NCBI GenBank assembly: GCA_023443315.1
Contig: JAEZVA010000037.1
Span: forward strand, 1-17,225
DNA: 17,225 bases
Origin: Bacillota bacterium
GTDB lineage: Bacteria; Bacillota; Clostridia; Oscillospirales; Ruminococcaceae
Reading direction: 5' to 3'
Part shown: positions 6,528 through 13,440 of the stretch, one piece after another
How the letters are laid out: each line of letters opens with the position of its first letter
How positions within the stretch are numbered: position 1 is the first letter of the stretch
Made by a program: the position numbers and the translations under genes
The notes under the pieces: model-generated
Told to the model about the DNA's origin: nothing
Databases searched by the model: none
The model's input: the letters and a program-made list of their open reading frames with translations, nothing else

Positions 6528-7124
6528 CTAAAACGGAAGCTGATGACCGATGAGCCCGAATAAGGCAAGGGAAATCAGTCCAATATACAACAGTGCAATG
6601 GGCAGACCTCGGAAGGTTCTTGGGATGCGGTCGGTATCCAGCCTGCGTTTGCCCTCTGCAATTAGTAACGAGGCAACCGTAAACCCGACACCCGAGCCAA
6701 ACGAAAAACCCGCGGCCTGAACCAATGAATAACCGCCGTTAAGAGAGATATACAAAACGCCGAGCATTGCACAGTTAAACGTTGCATACGGCAGATAACT
6801 GCGCAGATATTCAGCCGCCGATTTCATAATCCTGCCAACAGTAAAATATACTATATAGTATAGCAATGTCAGAAGTAGAATAAACACCAAAGGACGGACG
6901 TAAGCGCGAAAACTCAGCTTCGAAATCAGGGGATTGACCACGCACGCCAGCATCGAACTGATCAGCGCCATAAAGGTGAACAGTGCGCCAAACTGAAAGA
7001 TGCGTTTTGCTCCGCTCGCCGAAAACAGAACCGTACTGGTTCCAAGTCCACGCGAAAGCACGAGGTTTTCTATCAATGCCGCTGTTGCCGCATAGGTAAA
7101 AAACTGCACCATCATCTCTTTCAT
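6528..7124 (-). CDS. rnfA: Rnf electron transport complex subunit RnfA
   Basis: 198 residues from the ATG at 7122-7124, chosen over an ATG at 7166 because AAAGGAA precedes it at suitable distance and the product then starts MKEMMVQFF, as in the family. The sequence has about six membrane segments, ENLVLSRGLG near the N-terminus, NCAMLGVLYISLNGGYS (family NCAxLG region) and FSFGSGVGFTVA. RnfA and the related RnfE form the membrane core around an iron-sulfur centre, coordinated by cysteines of both proteins, in the ferredoxin:NAD oxidoreductase that moves Na+ or H+. Length is normal (about 190-200). Here it is the last recognisable Rnf gene; the usual following gene, rnfB, is not in the window, and a TIM-barrel gene takes its place. 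Confidence 0.93.
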   Translation of the reverse strand: MKEMMVQFFTYAATAALIENLVLSRGLGTSTVLFSASGAKRIFQFGALFTFMALISSMLACVVNPLISKLSFRAYVRPLVFILLLTLLYYIVYFTVGRIMKSAAEYLRSYLPYATFNCAMLGVLYISLNGGYSLVQAAGFSFGSGVGFTVASLLIAEGKRRLDTDRIPRTFRGLPIALLYIGLISLALFGLIGHQLPF

Positions 7125-7184
7125 ATTAAAACCATTCCTTTCCGGGCATCCGTGCGAGAAGCACATGACGCACCGATAGAAAGA

Positions 7185-7868
7185 CTATTGCCGCGACCCG
7201 GTTAATTCCGGCAGGGGCTCTTCGGTCTGCAGCTCGATGTGCATGGCGCGCATACGGCGTTCCTTCGAATGGTTGGAAGCATACTGATACAGCGCAGCAA
7301 ACAGCCCTATCAATATAAATCCGCCAAACGGCAGGAGCACACCCTTAATCGGAAAGGGGTTGTCGGTGACAGCGCCCCATATGGTGCCGTTGCCGATAAA
7401 CTCGCGCACCAGACCCACGACACAGATAACAAACGCGTAGCCGAGCGCCTGAACGATGGCGTCAAGCAGCACCCAGCGGGTTTTGTTGCGGATGCCAAAG
7501 GCCTCGGCACGCATCATAATAACGGTGTTGGTTACTAGCAGGGGTAGATAGATACCCGTTGTGTCGGGCGCGCCCGGCAGCAGGATGCGTACAATCGCAA
7601 TGGCGCCCGCATAGCAGGCAGCGGCAACGATTGCATAGATCGGAATGCGATGCATCAGCTTCACGCGCTGTTTTATTAACGATGACACAACAAGCGTTGG
7701 TATGGTTACGACCGCCAAAATAATCGAGATAGCAACCGCGTTCTTTAAATAGATGGCCGCAACAGCCACCGGTGCAAGCGTAAGCCCATTGACCAAAACG
7801 GGGTTGTTGCTCCAAAACTCCTGCAGCTTGGCGTAGAATCGCTGGACTGTTTTTACCTTACTGGCCAT
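7185..7868 (-). CDS. rnfE: Rnf electron transport complex subunit RnfE
   Basis: 227 residues from the ATG at 7866-7868, preceded by AAAGGGGGGA; the start overlaps the end of rnfD by 11 bp. Family features are FWSNNPVLVNGLTLAPVAVA, LPLLVTNTVIMMRAEAFGIRNK and ALGYAFVICVVGLVREFIGNGTIWG, over about six membrane helices. The C-terminus (about residues 200-227) is a charged cytoplasmic extension. RnfE pairs with RnfA in the membrane core of the Rnf complex. In the usual rnfCDGEAB order rnfG lies between rnfD and rnfE; here rnfD and rnfE overlap directly, so rnfG is missing with no room for a remnant. Confidence 0.92.
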   Translation of the reverse strand: MASKVKTVQRFYAKLQEFWSNNPVLVNGLTLAPVAVAAIYLKNAVAISIILAVVTIPTLVVSSLIKQRVKLMHRIPIYAIVAAACYAGAIAIVRILLPGAPDTTGIYLPLLVTNTVIMMRAEAFGIRNKTRWVLLDAIVQALGYAFVICVVGLVREFIGNGTIWGAVTDNPFPIKGVLLPFGGFILIGLFAALYQYASNHSKERRMRAMHIELQTEEPLPELTGSRQ

Positions 7869-9021
7869 CGCTTCGTCCCCCCTTTTCTGCCGCACTATGC
7901 GTTACCGTATCTTTTGTCTTGACTTCGGTTGTCACCTTTTCTTTCTTCTGTCGCGTCTTTTCTACTGTTATAACGAGGCTTTTTTTTCTGCTTGAAAGCC
8001 CGCGCCTTGCCTTGCGCGCAACAGCAGAAGGGATTCCCCGAAGCAGCCGCATCTGGATTCCGTCGATGAGCAGGTCATACCGCACCCATAGCGCAAAACG
8101 ATCCAGCGCAAAGGATAATGCGTTCATGATAAGTAGTGCAAATACAAAACCCTCTTCAAACCCGCCGAAGTAACGAAGCAGCATGGTCAAAACTCCGATG
8201 CCAACACCAAACAAAACCTTTGACATCGGAAGGCTTGGCGAGGTGACTGGGTCGGTTGCAAGAAACACCGCGCCGAACACCAGACAACCCGCGAACAGCT
8301 CTAGTAGCATCCCGGGAATGATGTTTATCTGCACACGGGGGAATAAAAGCGCCATGACTGCGGCAGAGCCGATAACCGAAAGCGGAATGTGCCATGTAAT
8401 GGTGCGGCGAAATAACAAAAAGAACAGGCAGCTGATAATTACAAGGATGGCGGTGGCGCCCATCGCGCCCGAAAAGTTACCGAGAAACATCAAAAGCAGG
8501 TCGCCCGATGGCTCGCCGTGCATCTTAAGAACACTTGCAGGCGACAGCGCCTGCGGAAGCGCCTGGGTAATGCGCATCGGAATCTCATCAAACGGTTTTG
8601 GGAAGCCAAACACAGCGGCCGGCCAACACACTGTAACAAACGCGACACCTGCGCATGCCGGGTTAAACATATTTGCGCCAAGACCACCAAACGGGTGCTT
8701 CGCGATGAAGATGGCAAATACACACGCCGTAACCACCACATAATACGGCACCGTAACTGGGAGTAGCATAACGATGGCAAGACCTGTAATAACCGCAGAA
8801 AAATCGTTGAGCTTAATCTTCTTGTGCGCAAGCTTACGGCAGAGCAGATCAAACGCAAAGCAAAGTGCCGAAGCCGAAAGCGCTAAAAACAGCGAACGCG
8901 GACCATAATAGAAGTAAGCCATAGCAATAAGCGGAACCATTGCGATAATCACGTCGGTAAACAGGGTATGTACGTTTTCTTTATAACGGATATTGGGGGC
9001 TTTTGCAGCTTGTAAGACCAT
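7858..9021 (-). CDS. rnfD: Rnf electron transport complex subunit RnfD with C-terminal extension
   Basis: 387 residues; the ATG at 9019-9021 shares one base with the rnfC stop (TAATG). The protein is a multi-spanning membrane subunit with RnfD/NqrB motifs: KHPFGGLGANMFNPACAG, GNFSGAMGATAIL (180-193), WHIPLSVIG, FLATDPVTSP and EGFVFALLIMNAL. T190 aligns with the threonine that carries covalently bound FMN in RnfD proteins, so flavin attachment appears possible, which would need an ApbE transferase encoded elsewhere. After the last membrane helix (about residue 328) there is a lysine/arginine-rich tail of roughly 55 residues, longer than usual for the family. RnfD normally receives electrons within the ion-translocating core together with RnfG; rnfG is not encoded here. 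Confidence 0.93.
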   Translation of the reverse strand: MVLQAAKAPNIRYKENVHTLFTDVIIAMVPLIAMAYFYYGPRSLFLALSASALCFAFDLLCRKLAHKKIKLNDFSAVITGLAIVMLLPVTVPYYVVVTACVFAIFIAKHPFGGLGANMFNPACAGVAFVTVCWPAAVFGFPKPFDEIPMRITQALPQALSPASVLKMHGEPSGDLLLMFLGNFSGAMGATAILVIISCLFFLLFRRTITWHIPLSVIGSAAVMALLFPRVQINIIPGMLLELFAGCLVFGAVFLATDPVTSPSLPMSKVLFGVGIGVLTMLLRYFGGFEEGFVFALLIMNALSFALDRFALWVRYDLLIDGIQMRLLRGIPSAVARKARRGLSSRKKSLVITVEKTRQKKEKVTTEVKTKDTVTHSAAEKGGRSDGQ

Positions 9022-10268
9022 TACTCCAAAACCCCTTTCACAATCCGTTTTGCCTTTTTTACACTGTGGGTTAATTCAAGATTCGCGGGGCACACATACG
9101 AGCACACACCGCATTCGATGCACTTATCCGCCCGCAATTTTGTCAGTGCCCCTACATCGTTTGTTTGAAAGTTTTTGTACAGATAGTTGGGCGCAAGCTT
9201 TCTGGGGCAGCTTTCCACGCAGCGTCCACATAGGATGCAATCCAAAACGGGGTTCTGAATGGGTTTTGAAAACGAAAGCACCGCCCGTGTTGTATGTAAA
9301 ACGGGAAGATCTAGGTCGACAATCGCAACGCCGCGCATACTGCCTCCCATTACAACCCTTGACGGGTTTTTAATCAGACCGCAAAACTCTAAAATCTCGC
9401 GTGCCGTTGTGCCTACCCGTACCTCTACGTTACAGGGATTGCCCACGCAGTCGCCCGCCACCGTTACAATGGTTGTGTTTTGCGGCTGCCCGGTTATAAC
9501 CGCGCGCCACAGGTGCAAAAGCGCCTGCGTACCGATGATATACCCGCGACCGAATTTTGCAAGTGTCTTCTTCACCCTGTCACGCACCGGGTAACGCCCG
9601 TAGATGCGCCGCACCGGAATGTCATACATCTTATGCGGAATCACAGTTTCGGCATCATCAATATCCGCGTAGCTCAGCGCAAAAAAGTTCTTAATGCCAC
9701 ATGCGGTCGCCAGCATCTTCAGCGCACCAAGCACCTCGCTGCTATGTTGCAGCAACGTGTTTATGTTAGAGGAAACGTAGGGCTGTTCGTCAACCGCATC
9801 GCATACCAGTGCCGTATATCCGCCGTCATACAGCACCTTCAGCTTGTCGCTTAAAAACCGTCCGTCGGTTTCGTCTACAATACACGCCTTATACGCAATC
9901 TCTATGAGTTCCTCAAGCTCAAAATAATCGACGTTGAGGGTTTCTTTTACCTTTGCAAACGGATGGCGCTCGCGTTTGATTTTGTGTTTGTCCTTGCCGT
10001 GGGTAAATACCTGGGCATCCGTTTCGGGGTCTGGGCTACCCTTTAACGAAAAGCGCATAAAGGAATCGCACTCAAGGCGCGGATAATACAGCTCATATCT
10101 CCCAAGCAAAACCGCGTCTGCGGTAAGTGGTCTGGGAGGGGGTGCCCCAAATTCGTTATAATCGGGCAGATACAAAACCTTAGGGTGTAAAAGCCGCTTT
10201 TGCTCGCGGGAAAATGCAGGTTCCTTCGCTTGGTATAGATTTTCACCGCTCAACCAGCCTGCTGCCAT
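9021..10268 (-). CDS. rnfC: Divergent RnfC-like subunit lacking the flavin/NADH loop
   Basis: 415 residues; the ATG at 10266-10268 follows a GAGGTGAAGGA ribosome site. The C-terminal half is clearly RnfC: an SLBB domain (VTVAGDCVGNPCNVEVRVGTT, about 268-288; VVMGGSMRG, 305-313) and two 4Fe-4S motifs (C344, C347, C350, C354 and C383, C386, C389, C393). The N-terminal half is degenerate. 'YLPDYNEFGAPPPRPLTADAV' (33-53) stands where RnfC has an IPxxQHIGAPxxPxVxxGDxV pattern. 'ACIVDETDGRFLSDK' (128-142) stands where the family has the glycine-rich GIVGxGGAxFPTHVK loop that binds FMN/NADH. 'CDAVDEQPYV' (156-165) replaces NGAECEPYL. The protein should still carry electrons by its clusters but probably cannot use NAD(H) (inference). 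First gene of the operon; no convincing promoter was seen in 10269-10539. Confidence 0.88.
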   Translation of the reverse strand: MAAGWLSGENLYQAKEPAFSREQKRLLHPKVLYLPDYNEFGAPPPRPLTADAVLLGRYELYYPRLECDSFMRFSLKGSPDPETDAQVFTHGKDKHKIKRERHPFAKVKETLNVDYFELEELIEIAYKACIVDETDGRFLSDKLKVLYDGGYTALVCDAVDEQPYVSSNINTLLQHSSEVLGALKMLATACGIKNFFALSYADIDDAETVIPHKMYDIPVRRIYGRYPVRDRVKKTLAKFGRGYIIGTQALLHLWRAVITGQPQNTTIVTVAGDCVGNPCNVEVRVGTTAREILEFCGLIKNPSRVVMGGSMRGVAIVDLDLPVLHTTRAVLSFSKPIQNPVLDCILCGRCVESCPRKLAPNYLYKNFQTNDVGALTKLRADKCIECGVCSYVCPANLELTHSVKKAKRIVKGVLE

Positions 10269-10299
10269 ATTCCTTCACCTCTTATACTTATCTCCATGT

Positions 10300-10320
10300 A
10301 AAACGGTGAAACGCCGTTTT
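10300..10320. repeat. Hairpin in the rnfC leader
   Basis: AAAACGG (10300-10306) and CCGTTTT (10314-10320) form a perfect 7-bp stem with a 7-nt loop, 32 nt upstream of the rnfC start. It would sit in the 5' leader of rnfC and might affect its translation; no downstream T-run makes it a clear terminator. Confidence 0.35.
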
Positions 10321-10539
10321 CCCCCTACCGGGCGGGGTGATGTTGTGCTATTCCTGTTCTTTGCATGCTAGCAACCATAAGCCCTTGTCATTGCGTCGGC
10401 ATATACTGTTAAGGGAAGCATTAATCGTCTTACCTACGACCTGTACAAAGGACATTAAGCCGTATATGACTTCGCAACGTGTCTGTTAAAACGCATACAG
10501 CCCGAGTGGCAAATCCCTGTTGTTGGAGGGTGATTATTT

Positions 10540-11097
10540 TTGATTATTAAAGCAATTAACAGCGATAAGATCAAGATATTGCTGACCATATCTGATATGG
10601 AGCGGCTAAAGTTGACCTATGAGGAGCTTGATTATCAAAGCCCTTCCAGCAAACGCGCAATTTCGGAGCTGTTAAGCTTTGCAAAAGCAAAAACAGGGTT
10701 TGATTTTACCGGTGCAAGGCTTTATATCGAGGCCTTCTCAAACGGTGACGGCAGCTGTACGCTGCTGTTTACTAAGCTTGATAAGGCGCCTTTGGGCGAA
10801 ACAAGAAAAAAACCGTTTGTTACCGAAGCGCTGCCGGTTATCTTTGAGTTTGAACACATCGACGACGCAGCGCGGTTTGCGCGTGCGTGCCTAGAAAACA
10901 TTGCCCCGCTCGCCTTGTATTCCTTAAACGGTCGCTACCGTTTGGTGCTGGGCGCAAAGAGTGCTCAGCGTCTAACGCCCCTACTGTGCGAGTTTGGTAA
11001 GCAGTGCGGCAGCGGGTTAACCGATCTCTCGTATCTTGACGAGCACGGCAACCTATTGCTGACCCGAAACACGCTAAAGATACTCAAAACACTGTAA
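10540..11097 (+). CDS. mecA: MecA-family adaptor protein
   Basis: 185 residues; it starts with TTG at 10540, supported by GGAGGGTG about 8 nt upstream and by the family N-terminus. Residues 1-80 match the MecA N-domain: INSDKIKILLTISDMERLKLTYEELDY, RAISELLSFAKAKTGFDFTGARLYIEAF, then GDGSCTLLFTK. Residues about 95-185 correspond to the C-domain (VIFEFEHIDDAARFARAC, ALYSLNGRYRLVL). MecA proteins are cytoplasmic adaptors that bring substrates to the ClpC unfoldase for ClpCP degradation and restrain competence in Bacillus; in Clostridia the substrates are largely unknown. At 185 residues it is shorter than Bacillus MecA (about 218). The stop is immediately followed by the stop of the convergent rpe gene. 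Confidence 0.88.
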   Translation: MIIKAINSDKIKILLTISDMERLKLTYEELDYQSPSSKRAISELLSFAKAKTGFDFTGARLYIEAFSNGDGSCTLLFTKLDKAPLGETRKKPFVTEALPVIFEFEHIDDAARFARACLENIAPLALYSLNGRYRLVLGAKSAQRLTPLLCEFGKQCGSGLTDLSYLDEHGNLLLTRNTLKILKTL

Positions 11098-11751
11098 TTA
11101 CGCTTGTCTAATCGCACTAATTGCGGCTGCGTAGTCCTGTTTACCAAATACGGCACTGCCTGCCACCAGCACATTTGCACCGGCTTGTATGCAGAGTGGC
11201 GCGGTATCGGCATCCACCCCGCCGTCCACCTCGATGTCAAGAGCAATGCCCAGACGATCGCTCTGTGCACGGATTGCGCTGACCTTAGAAAGCATATCGT
11301 CCATAAACTTCTGACCGCCAAAGCCCGGTTCCACTGTCATAACAAGCACCATATCGATGTCGGGCAGATAGGGCAGAATCTCCTCGACCGGAGTCGCGGG
11401 CTTGATACACAATCCGACCCGAACACCCAGCGCGTGAAGCTGTCTTGCGGCTTCTTTTACATCGCCTACCACTTCCTTGTGGATGGTAATGATGTTAGCG
11501 CCTGCATCGGCAAACGCCTTTGCATAGCGCAACGGCTCGGTTATCATGAGATGTACGTCAAAAACCAGTTTGGTTGTTTTTCTCAGGCTCGCCACAACAG
11601 GCGGACCCAGTGTAATATTGGGTACAAAGTGACCGTCCATCACGTCTATGTGCACCCAGTCGGCTCCCGCTTGTTCCACGCGGGTAATCTCCTGAGCAAG
11701 GTTGGCAAAATCGCTGGCAAGAATTGACGGGGAAACGGTAATCGCACGCAT
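11098..11751 (-). CDS. rpe: Ribulose-phosphate 3-epimerase
   Basis: 217 residues; the ATG at 11749-11751 follows AGAGGAG at 8 nt. It interconverts ribulose 5-phosphate and xylulose 5-phosphate in the cytoplasm (pentose phosphate pathway). All family motifs are present: VSPSILASDF (6-15), WVHIDVMDGHFVPNIT (32-47, with H34 and D36 as metal/catalytic residues), FDVHLMI (64-70, H67), VMTVEPGFGGQKF (137-149) and IEVDGGV (173-179, catalytic D176). The phosphate-binding end is GANVLVAGSAVFG. It has its own promoter at 11859-11887, giving a leader of about 100 nt that contains a 6-bp inverted repeat (11773-11778 with 11795-11800). No thiamine or rsgA-type neighbour, often seen next to rpe in Firmicutes, is present. 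Confidence 0.97.
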   Translation of the reverse strand: MRAITVSPSILASDFANLAQEITRVEQAGADWVHIDVMDGHFVPNITLGPPVVASLRKTTKLVFDVHLMITEPLRYAKAFADAGANIITIHKEVVGDVKEAARQLHALGVRVGLCIKPATPVEEILPYLPDIDMVLVMTVEPGFGGQKFMDDMLSKVSAIRAQSDRLGIALDIEVDGGVDADTAPLCIQAGANVLVAGSAVFGKQDYAAAISAIRQA

Positions 11752-11858
11752 GCTAAGACTCCTCTCGGTGCAGTGGCATCAAACAGGCGGGGGTTGCCAC
11801 CGGAGCGAAAATGTAAATTGGTAAATAATAATATTAGTAACTTGTCGCTTACTGTACT

Positions 11859-11887
11859 ATTTTAAACTACACAAAGTAAAACGTCAA
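11859..11887 (-). promoter_or_regulatory. Promoter of rpe
   Basis: On the minus strand TTGACG (11882-11887) and TAAAAT (11859-11864) are spaced 17 nt apart, about 108 nt upstream of the rpe ATG. Confidence 0.65.
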
Positions 11888-12015
11888 CCGGACATCGCTT
11901 TAATAAGTGAACATATCGTAAATTTTAGGGAATATCTTTCTTCCATCAGCAATAGATTACGGTTTATCTTCACGGATATTTCTAGTTATATGCTACAATT
12001 TTTTCTGTAATAAAC

Positions 12016-12064
12016 GCCGTATGCCAAAGCCCGCATCCATGTAATGCGGGCTTTGGCATACGGC
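12016..12064. repeat. Perfect 20-bp inverted repeat hairpin
   Basis: Arms 12016-12035 and 12045-12064 are perfect reverse complements around a 9-nt loop. Neither strand has a strong T-run next to it (minus: GTTTATTA; plus: ATTTACA), so it is either an atypical terminator for the ECF operon or rpe side, or a mobile-element remnant. Confidence 0.6.
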
Positions 12065-12065
12065 A

Positions 12066-12081
12066 TTTACATCAATGTAAA
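12066..12081. promoter_or_regulatory. Palindrome TTTACAT-CA-ATGTAAA
   Basis: Perfect 7-bp arms with a 2-nt centre, one base after the 20-bp hairpin. The size and symmetry fit a dimeric repressor site, but no gene start is close by. Confidence 0.3.
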
Positions 12082-12392
12082 CGAAATAGAAAACCTTGAG
12101 TATACTGCCACCGAACCGCCGACAGTAAGCCGGCGGCAAGAGCCGACGGCAAAAGCCGCTCGGCCCTTGGAACAAACAGTCCTTCGGAGGCATTATATTC
12201 AAAGAGCCGGTGGGCAGCATGCATTGTGATGCAAAGGCTCCCCTGCAGGCGGTTTTGTGCCGCCAAAGCAGCTGGATGCGCATCCCTACATAATGATCGG
12301 AATGCGCCCCTGTGCCCTGACGACCTCCGGCAATATCCGCCACCTCCGCAAAACGCATAAGCCCTCAGCCCTTACGCTTTATCTTATGCACA

Positions 12393-12605
12393 GCGGCAAA
12401 CTGCCGCGACATCAGCCTATGCCGTGCCTTATCGGTATAACGCTCACATTATCACAAAACGCATAATCGCCTTTGTTTTTTCCCCTAACGAGTTTGATTA
12501 TGGTTAAATCGATGCCGAAATTTATTTCGACGTATCACGTATACGTGTAAGCCTTTTAAGTCATGCCCTACCAAAGAGCGCAAGAAAAAACACGTTTGCC
12601 GCCGC
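12393..12605. repeat. Tandem duplication, copy A
   Basis: Copy A matches copy B (12604-12838) at an offset of 211 bp. The noncoding core around 12415-12525 differs at about five positions out of roughly 115 by eye. The last 70 bases derive from the end of the S-component gene and have drifted more (about 76% over 41 bases). It begins with the small hairpin GCGGCA-AAC-TGCCGC. Confidence 0.8.
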
Positions 12606-12608
12606 GGC
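12540..12608 (-). pseudogene. Duplicated C-terminal fragment of the ECF S component
   Basis: On the minus strand this reads AAANVFFLALFGRA, then a stop (TGA where the intact gene has TGG for Trp), then LKRLTR. The intact gene ends AAANVFFLALFGRAWIKKLTRVRDK. There is no start codon or upstream portion, so it is a non-functional tail carried along by the tandem duplication. Confidence 0.8.
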
Positions 12609-12838
12609 AAACTGCCGCGGCATCAGCCTATACCTTGCCTTATCGGTATAACGCTCACATTATCACAAAACGCATAATCGCTTTCGTTTTTTCCCCTAAC
12701 GAGTTTGATTATGGTTAAATCGATGCCGAAAATTATTACGCCGCGTCCCGTCGCGTATATCACTTATCCCGTACCCGTGTCAGTTTCTTGATCCACGCCC
12801 TGCCAAACAGCGCAAGAAAAAACACGTTTGCCGCCGCA
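12604..12838. repeat. Tandem duplication, copy B (includes the real gene end)
   Basis: This copy carries the intact 3' end of the S-component gene (12760-12838) plus its downstream region. It is 21 nt longer than copy A between the core and the gene tail. It begins with a hairpin, CCGCGGCA-AAC-TGCCGCGG (12602-12620). Confidence 0.8.
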
Positions 12839-13440
12839 TGAATCGCGCTAAACAACATTCCACCCGCTACCGCCGTCCATATCGCCTCCCTTGTCGGTGC
12901 AACATAGCCGAGCAGGTAGAAGGAGTCTACCACAACCCCGTACGCAAAACCCGAAAACGCACCGTACACACAGATTGCGCTGCGCCCTTGCAAAAGCCTC
13001 TGCTTGCCTAAGATGCCTGCGCCTGCGCCGACCAGACCAAAGCCAAGCATCTGCCATGGCGTCCATGCCCCCTGCCCAAACAGCATGTTGGAGCATAGGG
13101 TACTGACGGCACCCGTCATAAACCCGGCAAACGGTCCGTACACAGCCCCAGCCACAATGACCACGGCACCCAGTGGCTTAAAATTTGCAAGCGGCGCAAA
13201 CAGCACCCTACCCGCTACCCCAACCGCCGAAAGTACCGCAATCGAGGACAGGGTCTTTGCATCGGGTCGTCGCAGTTCAAACCCGACAAAGCCAAGCAGC
13301 AGTACAAGCAGTACGCCGGATGCCGACAGCAACGGAAGGCTGACCAGCTGCGTCACATACGCCCACGCCGCAACCAATACAGCCAAAGCAAAAAGCACGA
13401 CGCTGCTTATCCACGCAAGGCGTTCTTTCATTCCTTCCAC
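12760..13440 (-). CDS. ECF transporter S component (substrate-binding membrane subunit)
   Basis: I place the start at GTG 13438-13440 (226 residues) because AGGAGGTG lies 8 nt upstream; an ATG at 13431 in the same frame overlaps the ATPase stop (ATGA) and is the alternative. The protein has about six or seven membrane helices with SSIAVLSAVGVAGRVLFAPLANFKPLGAVVIVAGAVYG and the motif SNMLFGQGAWTPWQM. This matches a PF12822-like group of ECF S components, some of which are linked to cobalamin; the substrate here is not established. It is the last gene of the T-AA-S operon and overlaps the ATPase gene. The end of its coding sequence has been duplicated just downstream. Confidence 0.85.
   Translation of the reverse strand: MEGMKERLAWISSVVLFALAVLVAAWAYVTQLVSLPLLSASGVLLVLLLGFVGFELRRPDAKTLSSIAVLSAVGVAGRVLFAPLANFKPLGAVVIVAGAVYGPFAGFMTGAVSTLCSNMLFGQGAWTPWQMLGFGLVGAGAGILGKQRLLQGRSAICVYGAFSGFAYGVVVDSFYLLGYVAPTREAIWTAVAGGMLFSAIHAAANVFFLALFGRAWIKKLTRVRDK

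Larger units (their letters stand above)
11888..12759. other. Long intergenic region without a convincing gene
   Basis: Open frames here (for example minus 11993-12358) lack ribosome sites and recognisable domains. The region holds an extended -10-like TGCTACAAT on the plus strand (11991-11999), a 20-bp perfect hairpin (12016-12064) and a 16-bp palindrome (12066-12081). It also holds GCCGnCGGC short repeats around 12131-12165, a GGCGG/CCGCC hairpin (12248-12264) and a tandem duplication (12393-12838). It looks like decayed or repeat-derived sequence; no riboswitch consensus was recognised. Confidence 0.6.

Noticed and set aside
8183..8743. 186-codon plus-strand open frame inside rnfD
   Set aside because: It lies antisense within a gene with complete RnfD motifs; its composition reflects the reverse of that gene.
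11104..11727. 207-codon plus-strand open frame inside rpe
   Set aside because: It is the antisense shadow of a fully conserved epimerase.
11993..12358. 121-codon open frame on the minus strand in the intergenic region
   Set aside because: No ribosome site and no recognisable domain; it runs through the 20-bp hairpin and GCC/CGG repeats, so it is probably chance.
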